Assembly: GCA_947258735.1 (NCBI GenBank)
Contig: CAMYJJ010000170.1
Location: forward strand, 1 to 6,459
Reading direction: 5' to 3'
Length of the DNA stretch: 6,459 nt
Source: Thermodesulfovibrionia bacterium
Lineage (GTDB): Bacteria > Nitrospirota > Thermodesulfovibrionia > UBA6902
Part shown: piece by piece, positions 1-6,250 of the stretch
How positions within the stretch are numbered: the stretch's first letter is position 1
Layout: each line of letters begins with the position of its first letter
The notes under the pieces: model-generated
Told to the model about the DNA's origin: nothing
Seen by the model: only the letters and a program-made list of their open reading frames with translations
The model's database searches: none
Made by a program: the position numbers and the translations under genes

Positions 1-189
1 ACATACGCAGAGTTCGGTCTTTGAGAGGGCGTAAATAATCTTTGAACGGGTAGGATCAGCAAGCACACTGAAGGTATCCGATAGATTACGTGCCTCGTCA
101 TCCGTGAGCATGTCTTTCAGAATGGCCGTTACCTTTGCTTTGTTTACAGATTTAATTTGACAGACATCCTGAACATTCCTGGGTGTCAT
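1..189 (-). CDS. ArsR/SmtB-family metal-sensing repressor, CadC-like (partial)
   Basis: Only the N-terminal 63 codons are present; the reading frame runs off the left edge of the window. This is a winged-helix repressor that leaves DNA when it binds a soft metal or metalloid. The visible part has an N-terminal extension containing Cys10, then the typical segment LADPTRSKIIYAL (43-55), then ELCVC at 59-63. Cys61 and Cys63 of that motif, together with an N-terminal cysteine, match the alpha-3N thiolate site of CadC-type sensors for Cd, Pb or Zn; ArsR arsenite sensors share the ELCVC core. The N-terminal extension and the KIxYAL...ELCVC spacing favour CadC-like over classic ArsR. The ATG at 189 follows a strong Shine-Dalgarno sequence (AAAGGAG, about 7 bases upstream). 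The helix-turn-helix and any co-transcribed efflux gene lie outside the window, so the inducer cannot be assigned. Confidence 0.88.
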   Translation of the reverse strand, partial: MTPRNVQDVCQIKSVNKAKVTAILKDMLTDDEARNLSDTFSVLADPTRSKIIYALSKTELCVC

Positions 190-207
190 ACAAAATCTCC
201 TTTGATC

Positions 208-227
208 ATTTGAACACTTGTTCAAAT
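208..227. promoter_or_regulatory. ArsR/SmtB-type operator, perfect 9-2-9 inverted repeat
   Basis: The arms ATTTGAACA (208-216) and TGTTCAAAT (219-227) are perfect inverted complements separated by two bases. SmtB/CadC-family operators are A/T-rich dyads with TGAA and TTCA half-sites around a short central spacer, and this site has that form. It begins 18 bases upstream of the repressor's start codon and overlaps the predicted -10 element, so autorepression by blocking RNA polymerase is the natural reading. Confidence 0.8.
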
Positions 228-254
228 ATAATAAATAATTTATAATAATGTCAA
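225..254 (-). promoter_or_regulatory. Sigma-70-type promoter of the CadC-like repressor gene
   Basis: Read on the minus strand, a perfect -35 TTGACA (249-254) is followed after 18 bases by TATATT (225-230). A one-base shift gives TTATAT with 17-base spacing. The -10 overlaps the end of the inverted-repeat operator, and the expected start point falls inside the operator. The surrounding sequence is very A/T-rich. Confidence 0.7.
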
Positions 255-324
255 TATCAAAATGAGAATCTATGGTTATTGGAAAATATTCAGGTATGCT
301 CTTTGTTTATTCTTCCGGGAACAC

Positions 325-352
325 TTGCGTGTAAATGAAGAAAGTCTATAAT
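325..352 (+). promoter_or_regulatory. Possible promoter for the cytochrome-dsbA cluster
   Basis: A perfect TATAAT lies at 347-352, with TTGCGT (325-330) 16 bases upstream as a weak -35 matching the consensus only at its TTG. It points toward the cytochrome gene and would give a leader of roughly 95 bases containing the hairpin at 360-386. Only the -10 is convincing, and no other good promoter is visible before that gene. Confidence 0.35.
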
Positions 353-359
353 AGGGAAT

Positions 360-386
360 CGTCATTCAGGCATGTCCGGAATGACG
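360..386. repeat. Short REP-like hairpin with GTCATTC/GAATGAC arms
   Basis: The arms CGTCATTC (360-367) and GAATGACG (379-386) are perfect inverted complements. Inside them, after one mismatched pair, GG and CC (369-370, 376-377) extend the stem around a five-base loop. The outer arms resemble the ends of the larger palindrome at 3468-3547, so this may be a shortened member of the same intergenic repeat family. It could also act in the leader RNA of the downstream gene. No T-run follows it, so it is not an obvious intrinsic terminator. Confidence 0.55.
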
Positions 387-452
387 GCAGATGAGTATCT
401 GCTCAAATACCAGGAGTGCCCTTTTTTGTTACAATAAGTTTGATAATTGACC

Positions 453-1628
453 ATGAAGAGAATCGTGTTATTCACATTAATGATATTAATATTGATGTTT
501 TCTCCTGAAACATACGGAGAGGACATGACGATTAATATTATTTACACAGGAAGCCTGCAGGGAGAACTGGAACCGTGCGGCTGTTCCCCGCAATCTGATT
601 TTGGAGGGCTTGCCCGATTTGCAGGATTTCTCAATGACCATGAAAAAAGCCTGTCTCCTTACATATTAATTGATGCAGGGAATTTTCTCGCAAAGGACTC
701 GCCCCAGGGCAGGCTGAAGGCTGATGCCATGCTTGAGTCGTTCGGTATATTGAACTATGACGCTGTGGCCCTGCTGCCGGATGCTGAAGCTGTTGCAGAA
801 GATTATATTATTCCCTTGATGGAAGAATATAAAATCCCGACGTTATCATTTACTCCTGGATTCAACCAGTCAGTTTCCAAAATGCAAGGTCCGGTAGAGA
901 TAAATATAAGCGTCGATCCGGTAGCATGTCCTGAGGGCAAGGTGAACATACTTCTTACTGATCACCCTGTGACAGCAGCGTCCGGAATAACAGGATGGGA
1001 CCTCATCATCTCATCATCAGGTGAAATTATGGAAGAGCCTGTAAAGATTGGTTCCACCCTGATAACCGCGGGCTATCCCAGGGGTGAGAAATTCGGCGTT
1101 CTTACTCTTACGGTCAATAACAGGGGCAAGGTTTTACATTCCCGGCACGAATGGATTCCACTGGGAAATGAGATCGAAGAAGATAAAAGGGTCCGCAAGG
1201 TCCTGGATAATTATGATAACAGGGTTGCACAATATTACAGAGAATCTGTAAAGCCATTACCGGGCACAACATATCTTGGTGTATCAGGATGCGTTGAATG
1301 TCATCAGCCCTTTGTTGAGAGCTGGGAAAAGACACGTCATGCCCATGCATTTGCAAGCCTTGAGGAAACAGGTAAATCATCTGATCCTGAATGTATTGTC
1401 TGTCATTCTGTTGGATTCGGAGAAAAAGGCGGGTTCTTCAGTCTGGAAGCCACGCCCGGACTGGCCAATGTACAGTGTGAGGAGTGCCACGGTCTGAACA
1501 GGGAACATGTTTCAGATTTTTCAGCGATGAGACCAGTCACAGAAACTGTCTGCCTGAAGTGCCATACAAAGGCCAACAGCCCGGAATTTAATTATCTTCA
1601 ATATTTAAAAAAAATAAAACATAGATGA
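453..1628 (+). CDS. Secreted tetraheme cytochrome c with N-terminal degenerate UshA-like phosphoesterase domain
   Basis: The 391-residue product begins with a signal peptide (basic KR, then a hydrophobic stretch to about residue 17, with likely cleavage near TYG-ED). Residues about 25-250 resemble the metallophosphoesterase half of 5'-nucleotidase/UshA proteins: a strand followed by GELEPCGC, then GGLAR (51-55) and DAGN (74-77). The metal-binding residues are mostly gone: the usual DxH reads SLQ, the GNHE position reads LPDAE, and the GHxH position near 183-190 reads LIISSSG. Hydrolase activity is therefore unlikely. The C-terminal part has four c-type heme sites, CVECH (280-284), CIVCH (314-318), CEECH (342-346) and CLKCH (367-371), with extra histidines such as RHAHAF between them, as in the cytochrome c554-like multiheme families. 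An electron-transfer role in the periplasm is likely; the partner is unknown. An in-frame TTG at 447 is an alternative start; neither start has a clear ribosome binding site. Confidence 0.85.
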   Translation: MKRIVLFTLMILILMFSPETYGEDMTINIIYTGSLQGELEPCGCSPQSDFGGLARFAGFLNDHEKSLSPYILIDAGNFLAKDSPQGRLKADAMLESFGILNYDAVALLPDAEAVAEDYIIPLMEEYKIPTLSFTPGFNQSVSKMQGPVEINISVDPVACPEGKVNILLTDHPVTAASGITGWDLIISSSGEIMEEPVKIGSTLITAGYPRGEKFGVLTLTVNNRGKVLHSRHEWIPLGNEIEEDKRVRKVLDNYDNRVAQYYRESVKPLPGTTYLGVSGCVECHQPFVESWEKTRHAHAFASLEETGKSSDPECIVCHSVGFGEKGGFFSLEATPGLANVQCEECHGLNREHVSDFSAMRPVTETVCLKCHTKANSPEFNYLQYLKKIKHR

Positions 1629-1635
1629 AGGAGGG
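1628..1635 (+). promoter_or_regulatory. Shine-Dalgarno sequence fixing the dsbA-like start
   Basis: AAGGAGGG lies 7 bases before the ATG at 1643 and begins at the last base of the upstream stop codon. It falls inside the reading frame if the earlier ATG at 1625 is used, which argues that 1625 is not the real start. The shorter form also begins directly with a typical signal peptide. Confidence 0.75.
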
Positions 1636-1642
1636 TGTTGTA

Positions 1643-2272
1643 ATGTTTAAGAAAATAATGTTTCTATTTCTGATTATGCTTCTGGTATCTTCATATGCTT
1701 TTGCTTCGGACGATATGACCATAGTCGGGGTATATGACAGGGTGCCCGGACAATCATTTTCCTTTGATGGAGAGCAGGTTGAGATTATTGAATTTCTCAG
1801 TTTTTATTGCGGGCATTGTTATCATTTTGAGAGGTCCATTCCCATTATAAAGGGGAACTTTCCGAAACAGATTAAATGGAGGACAGTACCGATTTTCTGG
1901 GGTAATGGTTCACCAAAGCCAGGAGAAGCCTATTTTATAGCGGTTGATGAAGGAAAGGGAGATCAGATGAAAAAGGCCCTTTTTGAAGCGGTATTTGTTG
2001 AAAAACAGGACATAGGCAACATTGAGGTCCTTGAAAACATCGGGATGAAAATCGGACTGGGTTTTGATTTCAGTACAAAACTCAGGGGTGGAGAAAAGGC
2101 AACAGCTGCCAGAGAGGCACTTGATATGGCGCGGGCCTATGGGGTGAATGAGACACCTTCCCTTATTATTGCCAATAACATAAGGACAAGTCCGGGTAAA
2201 GTAAACGGCAATGTGGAACTGCTTCGTGAAAATACGATCATGATACTGAAGAGTATTTTTAACAGGAAATAA
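1643..2272 (+). CDS. DsbA-family periplasmic thiol:disulfide oxidase
   Basis: The 209-residue product is close to the length of the E. coli DsbA precursor. It has a signal peptide (KK, hydrophobic core, AFA cleavage site at 19-21) and a thioredoxin-fold domain. The active site is FYCGHCYHFE, with Cys56 and Cys59 the only cysteines in the protein, and the conserved cis-proline loop is seen as TP at 171-172. It should introduce disulfide bonds into exported proteins and would need a DsbB or VKOR partner, which is not in the window. The CGHC dipeptide is like PDI rather than the CPHC of E. coli DsbA. An in-frame ATG at 1625 overlaps the upstream stop codon, but AAGGAGGG at 1628-1635 lies 7 bases before the ATG at 1643 and sets that start. 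It follows the cytochrome gene by 14 bases, so the two are probably co-transcribed. Confidence 0.9.
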   Translation: MFKKIMFLFLIMLLVSSYAFASDDMTIVGVYDRVPGQSFSFDGEQVEIIEFLSFYCGHCYHFERSIPIIKGNFPKQIKWRTVPIFWGNGSPKPGEAYFIAVDEGKGDQMKKALFEAVFVEKQDIGNIEVLENIGMKIGLGFDFSTKLRGGEKATAAREALDMARAYGVNETPSLIIANNIRTSPGKVNGNVELLRENTIMILKSIFNRK

Positions 2273-2275
2273 ACA

Positions 2276-2962
2276 ATGAAAGTCCTTGCTGTTGAAACAG
2301 CCACTATTGCCGGAAGTGCAGCGATCTGTGATGATACATCGGGATTAATCGGCGAGTTCAAAATCAATGTTAAGGTAGCCCATGCAGAAAGACTGATGCC
2401 CTCCATACAATGGCTTCTGGAGTCCTCCCGTATACCAATCGAGGAGATTGATGCGTTTGCCATATCAATAGGCCCCGGTTCATTTACCGGGTTAAGAATT
2501 GGTCTCAGTACAGTAAAGGGTCTTGCGTATGCAACAAAAAAACCCGTTGTTGCTGTACCTACCCTTGATGCCTTTGCCAGAATAGTACCGTTTTCTGCTT
2601 ATCAGATATGTCCATTGCTTGATGCAAGAAAAGATGAAGTCTTTGCAGGTCTGTATGCATGGGATGAACATACTATGATAAAAATTATGCAGGAAAGAGC
2701 GATAAGACCGGATGATCTTGTAAAGGAGATCACGGAAAAGACGGTTTTTATCGGTGACGGTATTTTACGGTATGGAGACATGATAACGGACTTGTGCGGC
2801 GATAACGCTATATTCCCGCCCCTCTCTATAAGGACTCCCTCTGCAGCGACGGTCGGTGACATCGCTTTAGAAAAAATGAAACAGGGAGATTATGCTGATC
2901 CTGTTTCCCTTACCCCCTTTTATATCAGAAAATCAGAGGCAGAGCTTAATTGGAAAGGCTGA
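2276..2962 (+). CDS. tsaB: tRNA threonylcarbamoyladenosine biosynthesis protein TsaB
   Basis: TsaB is the ASKHA-fold, non-catalytic partner that binds TsaD and TsaE so that TsaD can transfer the threonylcarbamoyl group to A37 of ANN-decoding tRNAs, in the cytoplasm. The 228-residue product has the family's N-terminus (MKVLAVETAT), the hallmark GPGSFTGLRIG at 66-76, the following VKGLAYA helix and PTLDA segment, and a C-terminal PFYIRKSEAE like the usual P-x-YLRxSEAE. Length is normal for TsaB. It starts three bases after the dsbA-like stop, with AGGAAA at 2264-2269 as a ribosome binding site, and its stop overlaps the next start. tsaD is not in this window. Identification rests on clear motif matches; the gene looks intact. 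Confidence 0.95.
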   Translation: MKVLAVETATIAGSAAICDDTSGLIGEFKINVKVAHAERLMPSIQWLLESSRIPIEEIDAFAISIGPGSFTGLRIGLSTVKGLAYATKKPVVAVPTLDAFARIVPFSAYQICPLLDARKDEVFAGLYAWDEHTMIKIMQERAIRPDDLVKEITEKTVFIGDGILRYGDMITDLCGDNAIFPPLSIRTPSAATVGDIALEKMKQGDYADPVSLTPFYIRKSEAELNWKG

Positions 2963-3399
2963 TGGTCAGGGACATGAGTGGGGAAGATCTTCATGATGTG
3001 CATGCTCTGGAAATCGGAAGTGACCCATCCCCGTGGTCTGTCCGTTCCTTGCAATATGAGATTGACAATAGAAACGCGATTTTAAAAATAGCAGTCCTTG
3101 ATGAGAAAGTTATCGGATATATATGTATCAGGACGTTACTTGATATTACCCATGTCATGAAGATTAATGTTCATTCTGAGTTCAGGAGGAAAGGGATCGG
3201 CAGCGCTCTATTGACTGAATCATTGAAAAAACTGAGAACCCTGCAACCTGATGTAAAACAGGTCACTCTGGAGGTGAGAGAATCAAACAGGGCAGCTGGT
3301 GAACTTTACCGTAAATATGGATTCAGCATAGCAGGAGTGAGAAAAAACTATTTTAGAAATCCCACTGAGGACGGGACGATTATGCAGATGGATATGTAG
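2962..3399 (+). CDS. rimI: Ribosomal protein S18 alanine N-acetyltransferase RimI
   Basis: This is a GNAT-fold acetyltransferase that transfers acetyl from acetyl-CoA to the N-terminal alanine of ribosomal protein S18. The 145-residue product shows the N-terminal RxM..DL....E....PWS pattern, the acetyl-CoA pyrophosphate loop RRKGIGS at 75-81, and LEVRESN with Glu104 and Tyr116 at positions equivalent to E. coli RimI Glu103 and Tyr115. The end is NYF...DGTIMQMDM, like the RimI C-terminus. The ATG at 2962 shares one base with the tsaB stop (TGATG), indicating translational coupling. An in-frame TTG at 2950, preceded by AGAGG at 2935-2939, would add four residues. The tsaB-rimI pairing is common in bacteria and supports the call over a generic GNAT. 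Confidence 0.92.
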   Translation: MVRDMSGEDLHDVHALEIGSDPSPWSVRSLQYEIDNRNAILKIAVLDEKVIGYICIRTLLDITHVMKINVHSEFRRKGIGSALLTESLKKLRTLQPDVKQVTLEVRESNRAAGELYRKYGFSIAGVRKNYFRNPTEDGTIMQMDM

Positions 3400-3467
3400 A
3401 CCGGTACCGCGAAATGTTTTAGGGAGTATTAAATAGCGTCTATCTATAAAGTGCATTTTTTATTTTT

Positions 3468-3547
3468 GTCATGCCCGAAGTCAGTAGTCGGACATCCAGA
3501 ACTTACTGAAAACACTGGATTCCCGCTCAACAGACCGCGGGAATGAC
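3468..3547. repeat. 80-bp palindromic intergenic repeat (REP/MITE-like)
   Basis: The terminal arms GTCATGCCCG (3468-3477) and CGGGAATGAC (3538-3547) are inverted complements with one mismatch. Inside, ATCCAG (3494-3499) pairs with CTGGAT (3515-3520), and each half has its own smaller hairpin: CCGA/TCGG at 3475-3478 and 3488-3491, and CCCGC/GCGGG at 3522-3526 and 3537-3541. The element can therefore fold as one long stem or as a two-hairpin form. It encodes nothing and sits between rimI and the ACR3 gene. Its outer arms resemble the small hairpin at 360-386. I take it as a dispersed intergenic repeat; a role in ending the upstream transcript is possible but there is no T-run immediately after it. 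Confidence 0.7.
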
Positions 3548-3584
3548 GGTTCAATGTTTAAATTTATGGACAGACACTAAATAA

Positions 3585-3590
3585 TATAAT
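3585..3590 (+). promoter_or_regulatory. Candidate -10 element before the ACR3 gene
   Basis: A perfect TATAAT lies 17 bases before the ATG. No good -35 is found at 16-18 bases spacing (the sequence there is ATTTAT-like), and transcription from it would leave a leader of only about 11 bases, removing part of the weak ribosome binding site AAGTGAG. It may be fortuitous in this A/T-rich stretch. Confidence 0.3.
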
Positions 3591-3607
3591 GAAAGTGAGA
3601 CGTATCA

Positions 3608-4750
3608 ATGTCTAAAGAAAAAAACCTGTCCATATTTGAGAAGTATCTGACCCTATGGGTGTTACTTTGCATAGGAGCAGGGATCATGCTTGGGAAAATG
3701 GCGCCCGGTGTTGCGATGACTCTTGATTCATGGTCAGTGTATCAGGTCTCGATACCCATTGCAATCTGTCTTTTCTTCATGATGTATCCGATCATGGTAA
3801 AGATCGATTTTACAGAGGTTGTACGTGCTGCAAAAACCCCAAAACCGGTTGTTCTGACATTAATTATAAACTGGGCCATAAAGCCATTTACCATGTATGC
3901 GATAGCCTATTTTTTCCTTGGCTATCTTTTTAGAGATTATATTCCGGGCACTGAGATCATAAAGGGCGGTCAGGAGGTTGAGCTGTGGAGGAGTTATATC
4001 TCAGGGTCCATTCTTCTGGGGATAGCCCCCTGTACGGCAATGGTATTAATGTGGGGGTATCTTGCAAAAGGCAATGACGGGCATACCCTTGTCATGGTGG
4101 CGATCAACTCATTAACCATGCTTTTCTTGTATGCCCCGCTCGGGAGTTTGTTGCTTGGCATTAATGCCATGCCCATTCCGTGGAAGACAATGCTTCTTTC
4201 CGTTGGGATATATGTTGCGCTTCCGCTCATTGCAGGATATGTTTCCAGAAAATGGATTATCAATAGCAAAGGACGGGACTGGTTTGATAAACAATTTCTG
4301 CATTATCTGACGCCGCTCAGCATTATGGCATTGCTTGCGACTCTGGTAGTACTGTTCTCCTTGAAAGGTGAAGTTATTACAGGGAACCCGTTGACCATTC
4401 TCTGGATATCCATACCTCTTTTAATACAGACGATTGTTATTTTTGTGCTGGGCTACTTTGTTCTGGCAAGAATATTTAAATTATCGTATGAGGACGCAGC
4501 CCCGACCGCAATGATAGGGGCCTCGAATCACTTTGAAGTTGCCATAGCAACATCGACAATGCTTTTCGGTCTTTCGTCAGGTGCGGCCCTGACAACAGTT
4601 GTTGGAGTGATGATCGAAGTGCCGGTCATGCTCATGCTTGTCTCAATCTGCAGGAAAAAATGCTATCTCTTTAATGGCTGCAACCTTGATCTTCCACAAT
4701 GCAGGCCTGTTTGTACTGTTTCAGAAGCGATAAAACGACAGAGCTCGTGA
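3608..4750 (+). CDS. acr3: ACR3-family arsenite efflux permease
   Basis: This inner-membrane protein exports arsenite (and sometimes antimonite) using the membrane potential or proton gradient. The 380-residue product begins with the family's short cytoplasmic segment and [19 protein letters not shown], and has about ten hydrophobic segments. The signature [20 protein letters not shown] carries Cys142, and [19 protein letters not shown] and [12 protein letters not shown] carry Glu337; a cysteine in the fourth helix and a glutamate in the ninth are known to be needed for transport in this family. After the last helix the protein has an unusual tail of about 35 residues with Cys348, 352, 358, 365 and 369. 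The gene stands alone: no arsR, arsC or arsA adjoins it, and no copy of the ArsR-type operator at 208-227 is visible upstream. The ribosome binding site AAGTGAG is weak. Confidence 0.93.
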   Translation: MSKEKNLSIFEKYLTLWVLLCIGAGIMLGKMAPGVAMTLDSWSVYQVSIPIAICLFFMMYPIMVKIDFTEVVRAAKTPKPVVLTLIINWAIKPFTMYAIAYFFLGYLFRDYIPGTEIIKGGQEVELWRSYISGSILLGIAPCTAMVLMWGYLAKGNDGHTLVMVAINSLTMLFLYAPLGSLLLGINAMPIPWKTMLLSVGIYVALPLIAGYVSRKWIINSKGRDWFDKQFLHYLTPLSIMALLATLVVLFSLKGEVITGNPLTILWISIPLLIQTIVIFVLGYFVLARIFKLSYEDAAPTAMIGASNHFEVAIATSTMLFGLSSGAALTTVVGVMIEVPVMLMLVSICRKKCYLFNGCNLDLPQCRPVCTVSEAIKRQSS

Positions 4751-4809
4751 TGGAGGAATATTGTATGATACGTATTGATGCTGGAAAAAGAATGAGGGTA
4801 TGTATGCAA

Positions 4810-6240
4810 CTAATACCGGTACATCTTTCTGTAAATTAAATATAATGCTACAGGTGCAGCAGTACATAGCATGCCTATGATTACATTTTCAAGGATCAGG
4901 TCTCGCCCGCTCACATTCATGAGGATGAATTCCATAATAAAAGACGGCAGGAGTAACCCTCCGCTAATCAGTATGATATGATGTCTCGTTATTTTGTCAT
5001 TGAAAAATATGTATATACCAATTGGAATAAAGGTAAGCGCATACCACATGATTTTGTAGCCTTTCAATAAAGACATTTTAACTTTGGAGATAAAACTGAC
5101 AGCAACAGCTCCCGGAGAAAATTCAAACGTATGCGCATTGTGAACGCTGTTAATATAGACCTTGAGAACTGTTCCATTATACGATATTGCCAGTTTTCCC
5201 GGTTCTGTGTTTGAAAAAATATCAGGCACAATAATGTCGGGTGTTCCATTGTTTCCGGTAAAGGGGGTGCGGATACGAAAAATCAGATCATCCCCTTCCT
5301 GTCCAAGGGTAAAGTTCCGCTGACTGGGGTTCGCTGATAACGAGATGATGCGTGCAGGCCCATTCTGTGTTGTCTTATGTGTCGCAACCGTTGTCATCAA
5401 GGTAAATTGAGAGGACTCCGTGATTCTTTCCGTCAAATACACTGGAGGCTCTGTACTTCTAAGCCAATGTTTGGGGCCGAGAGAAATGCCTGAAGTTTGC
5501 AGAACATGACCGGGCTGACCGACCCAGCCCAGCCCGGGAAGGTGACCTGTCGTATCTTGATAGCTTCCTCTTCCAGAAAAATGATATGATGCAAGCAGGG
5601 AGGTTCCTCTTAATCCAAATGAGGTCTTTCCAGAAAAAAAGTGTATCATATCTTCCTGTGGAAGGACCCTGTCAGCAATATGCAGTTCCGAAATAAATCC
5701 TTCCCATGGCCTGTCATCGGTAAGCTCATTGCCAATAAGCAACAGAAACGTTTTATCCCAGTTGCGGACATCTGTCTGAAACTGCGCGAGAATCGTGATA
5801 CCTATTGCTAATGAAATGTATGATAAAAAGAACCAGCGATAAAAAAAGTATCCGAGCACCCCTCCCGCACTATTTGAAAAAACGTCATATAAAGAAGGGT
5901 ATCTCCCGGGTTGAAATATCTGGAGTACTTCAATTATAGATGATGATCCAAAGCTGATCAGGAAGACCAGACCCAGGACAGAGACACCTCCCATATGTTT
6001 TCGCTGCAGCAGGTACCCGGTAAGACCAAAACCGAATGGTAGAAATAACAGCACATTTAACGCTATGTCCAGATAGGTTGAATGCCCCCAATGTAAAATG
6101 AAATAAGATTGATCTAGTGTGGGAAAATAACCATTGAATGAGAAATTCCAAGGAAAGAGTGTCTTGTATATTATAAAAATAAGGCTAACGATAAGTATCG
6201 TTATATGGAACAGTTTTTGTCGTTTAGCCATAATGCTCAT
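4810..6240 (-). CDS. VanZ-like membrane protein with central LamG/concanavalin-like domain
   Basis: The 476-residue product has a first helix at about 10-29, then a VanZ-family core: NVLLFLPFGFGL (62-73), a helix ending SSIIEVLQ with Glu104, and PGRYPSLYDVFSNSAGG (111-127). A further helix follows (about 137-154). Residues about 160-385 are soluble and beta-rich, with LamG features: IGN...W.GFISELHIADRVLPQED (169-197), ASYHFSG...DTTG (217-232) and LAISYNGTVLKVYIN (350-364). Three more helices (about 398-471) close the protein and resemble a decayed second VanZ half. VanZ is named after a teicoplanin-resistance factor, but most homologues have no known function, so none is given here; an envelope or surface-glycan role is a guess. 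The start is uncertain: GTG 6246, ATG 6240 and ATG 6231 are in frame and none has a good ribosome binding site. A terminator for the upstream gene lies about 10 bases before the start. The 3' end faces the ACR3 gene across a 59-base gap. Confidence 0.8.
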   Translation of the reverse strand: MSIMAKRQKLFHITILIVSLIFIIYKTLFPWNFSFNGYFPTLDQSYFILHWGHSTYLDIALNVLLFLPFGFGLTGYLLQRKHMGGVSVLGLVFLISFGSSSIIEVLQIFQPGRYPSLYDVFSNSAGGVLGYFFYRWFFLSYISLAIGITILAQFQTDVRNWDKTFLLLIGNELTDDRPWEGFISELHIADRVLPQEDMIHFFSGKTSFGLRGTSLLASYHFSGRGSYQDTTGHLPGLGWVGQPGHVLQTSGISLGPKHWLRSTEPPVYLTERITESSQFTLMTTVATHKTTQNGPARIISLSANPSQRNFTLGQEGDDLIFRIRTPFTGNNGTPDIIVPDIFSNTEPGKLAISYNGTVLKVYINSVHNAHTFEFSPGAVAVSFISKVKMSLLKGYKIMWYALTFIPIGIYIFFNDKITRHHIILISGGLLLPSFIMEFILMNVSGRDLILENVIIGMLCTAAPVALYLIYRKMYRY

Positions 6241-6250
6241 AGGCACAAAT

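Noticed and set aside
262..351. A 29-codon plus-strand frame beginning MRIYGYW between the repressor and the cytochrome gene.
   Set aside because: It has no ribosome binding site and no recognisable motif, starts beside the repressor's -35, and ends inside the candidate forward promoter. Chance is the simpler reading.
1114..1497. Antisense and shifted frames of 70-90 codons across the heme region of the cytochrome gene.
   Set aside because: The true frame has four CxxCH motifs and a continuous domain; the other frames have odd composition, no start signals and no motifs.
1625..1642. An earlier start for the DsbA-like protein overlapping the cytochrome stop as ATGA.
   Set aside because: The strong AAGGAGGG sequence would then be coding, and the six extra residues precede an otherwise normal signal peptide. 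The ATG at 1643 is better supported.
2137..2862. Minus-strand open frames opposite dsbA-like and tsaB genes.
   Set aside because: They lie wholly opposite well-recognised coding sequence and lack ribosome binding sites or protein-like features.
3468..3547. The palindrome considered as the rho-independent terminator of the rimI transcript.
   Set aside because: It is too long, has large loops and mismatches, and is followed by GGTTCAATG rather than a T-run. It fits a dispersed repeat better.
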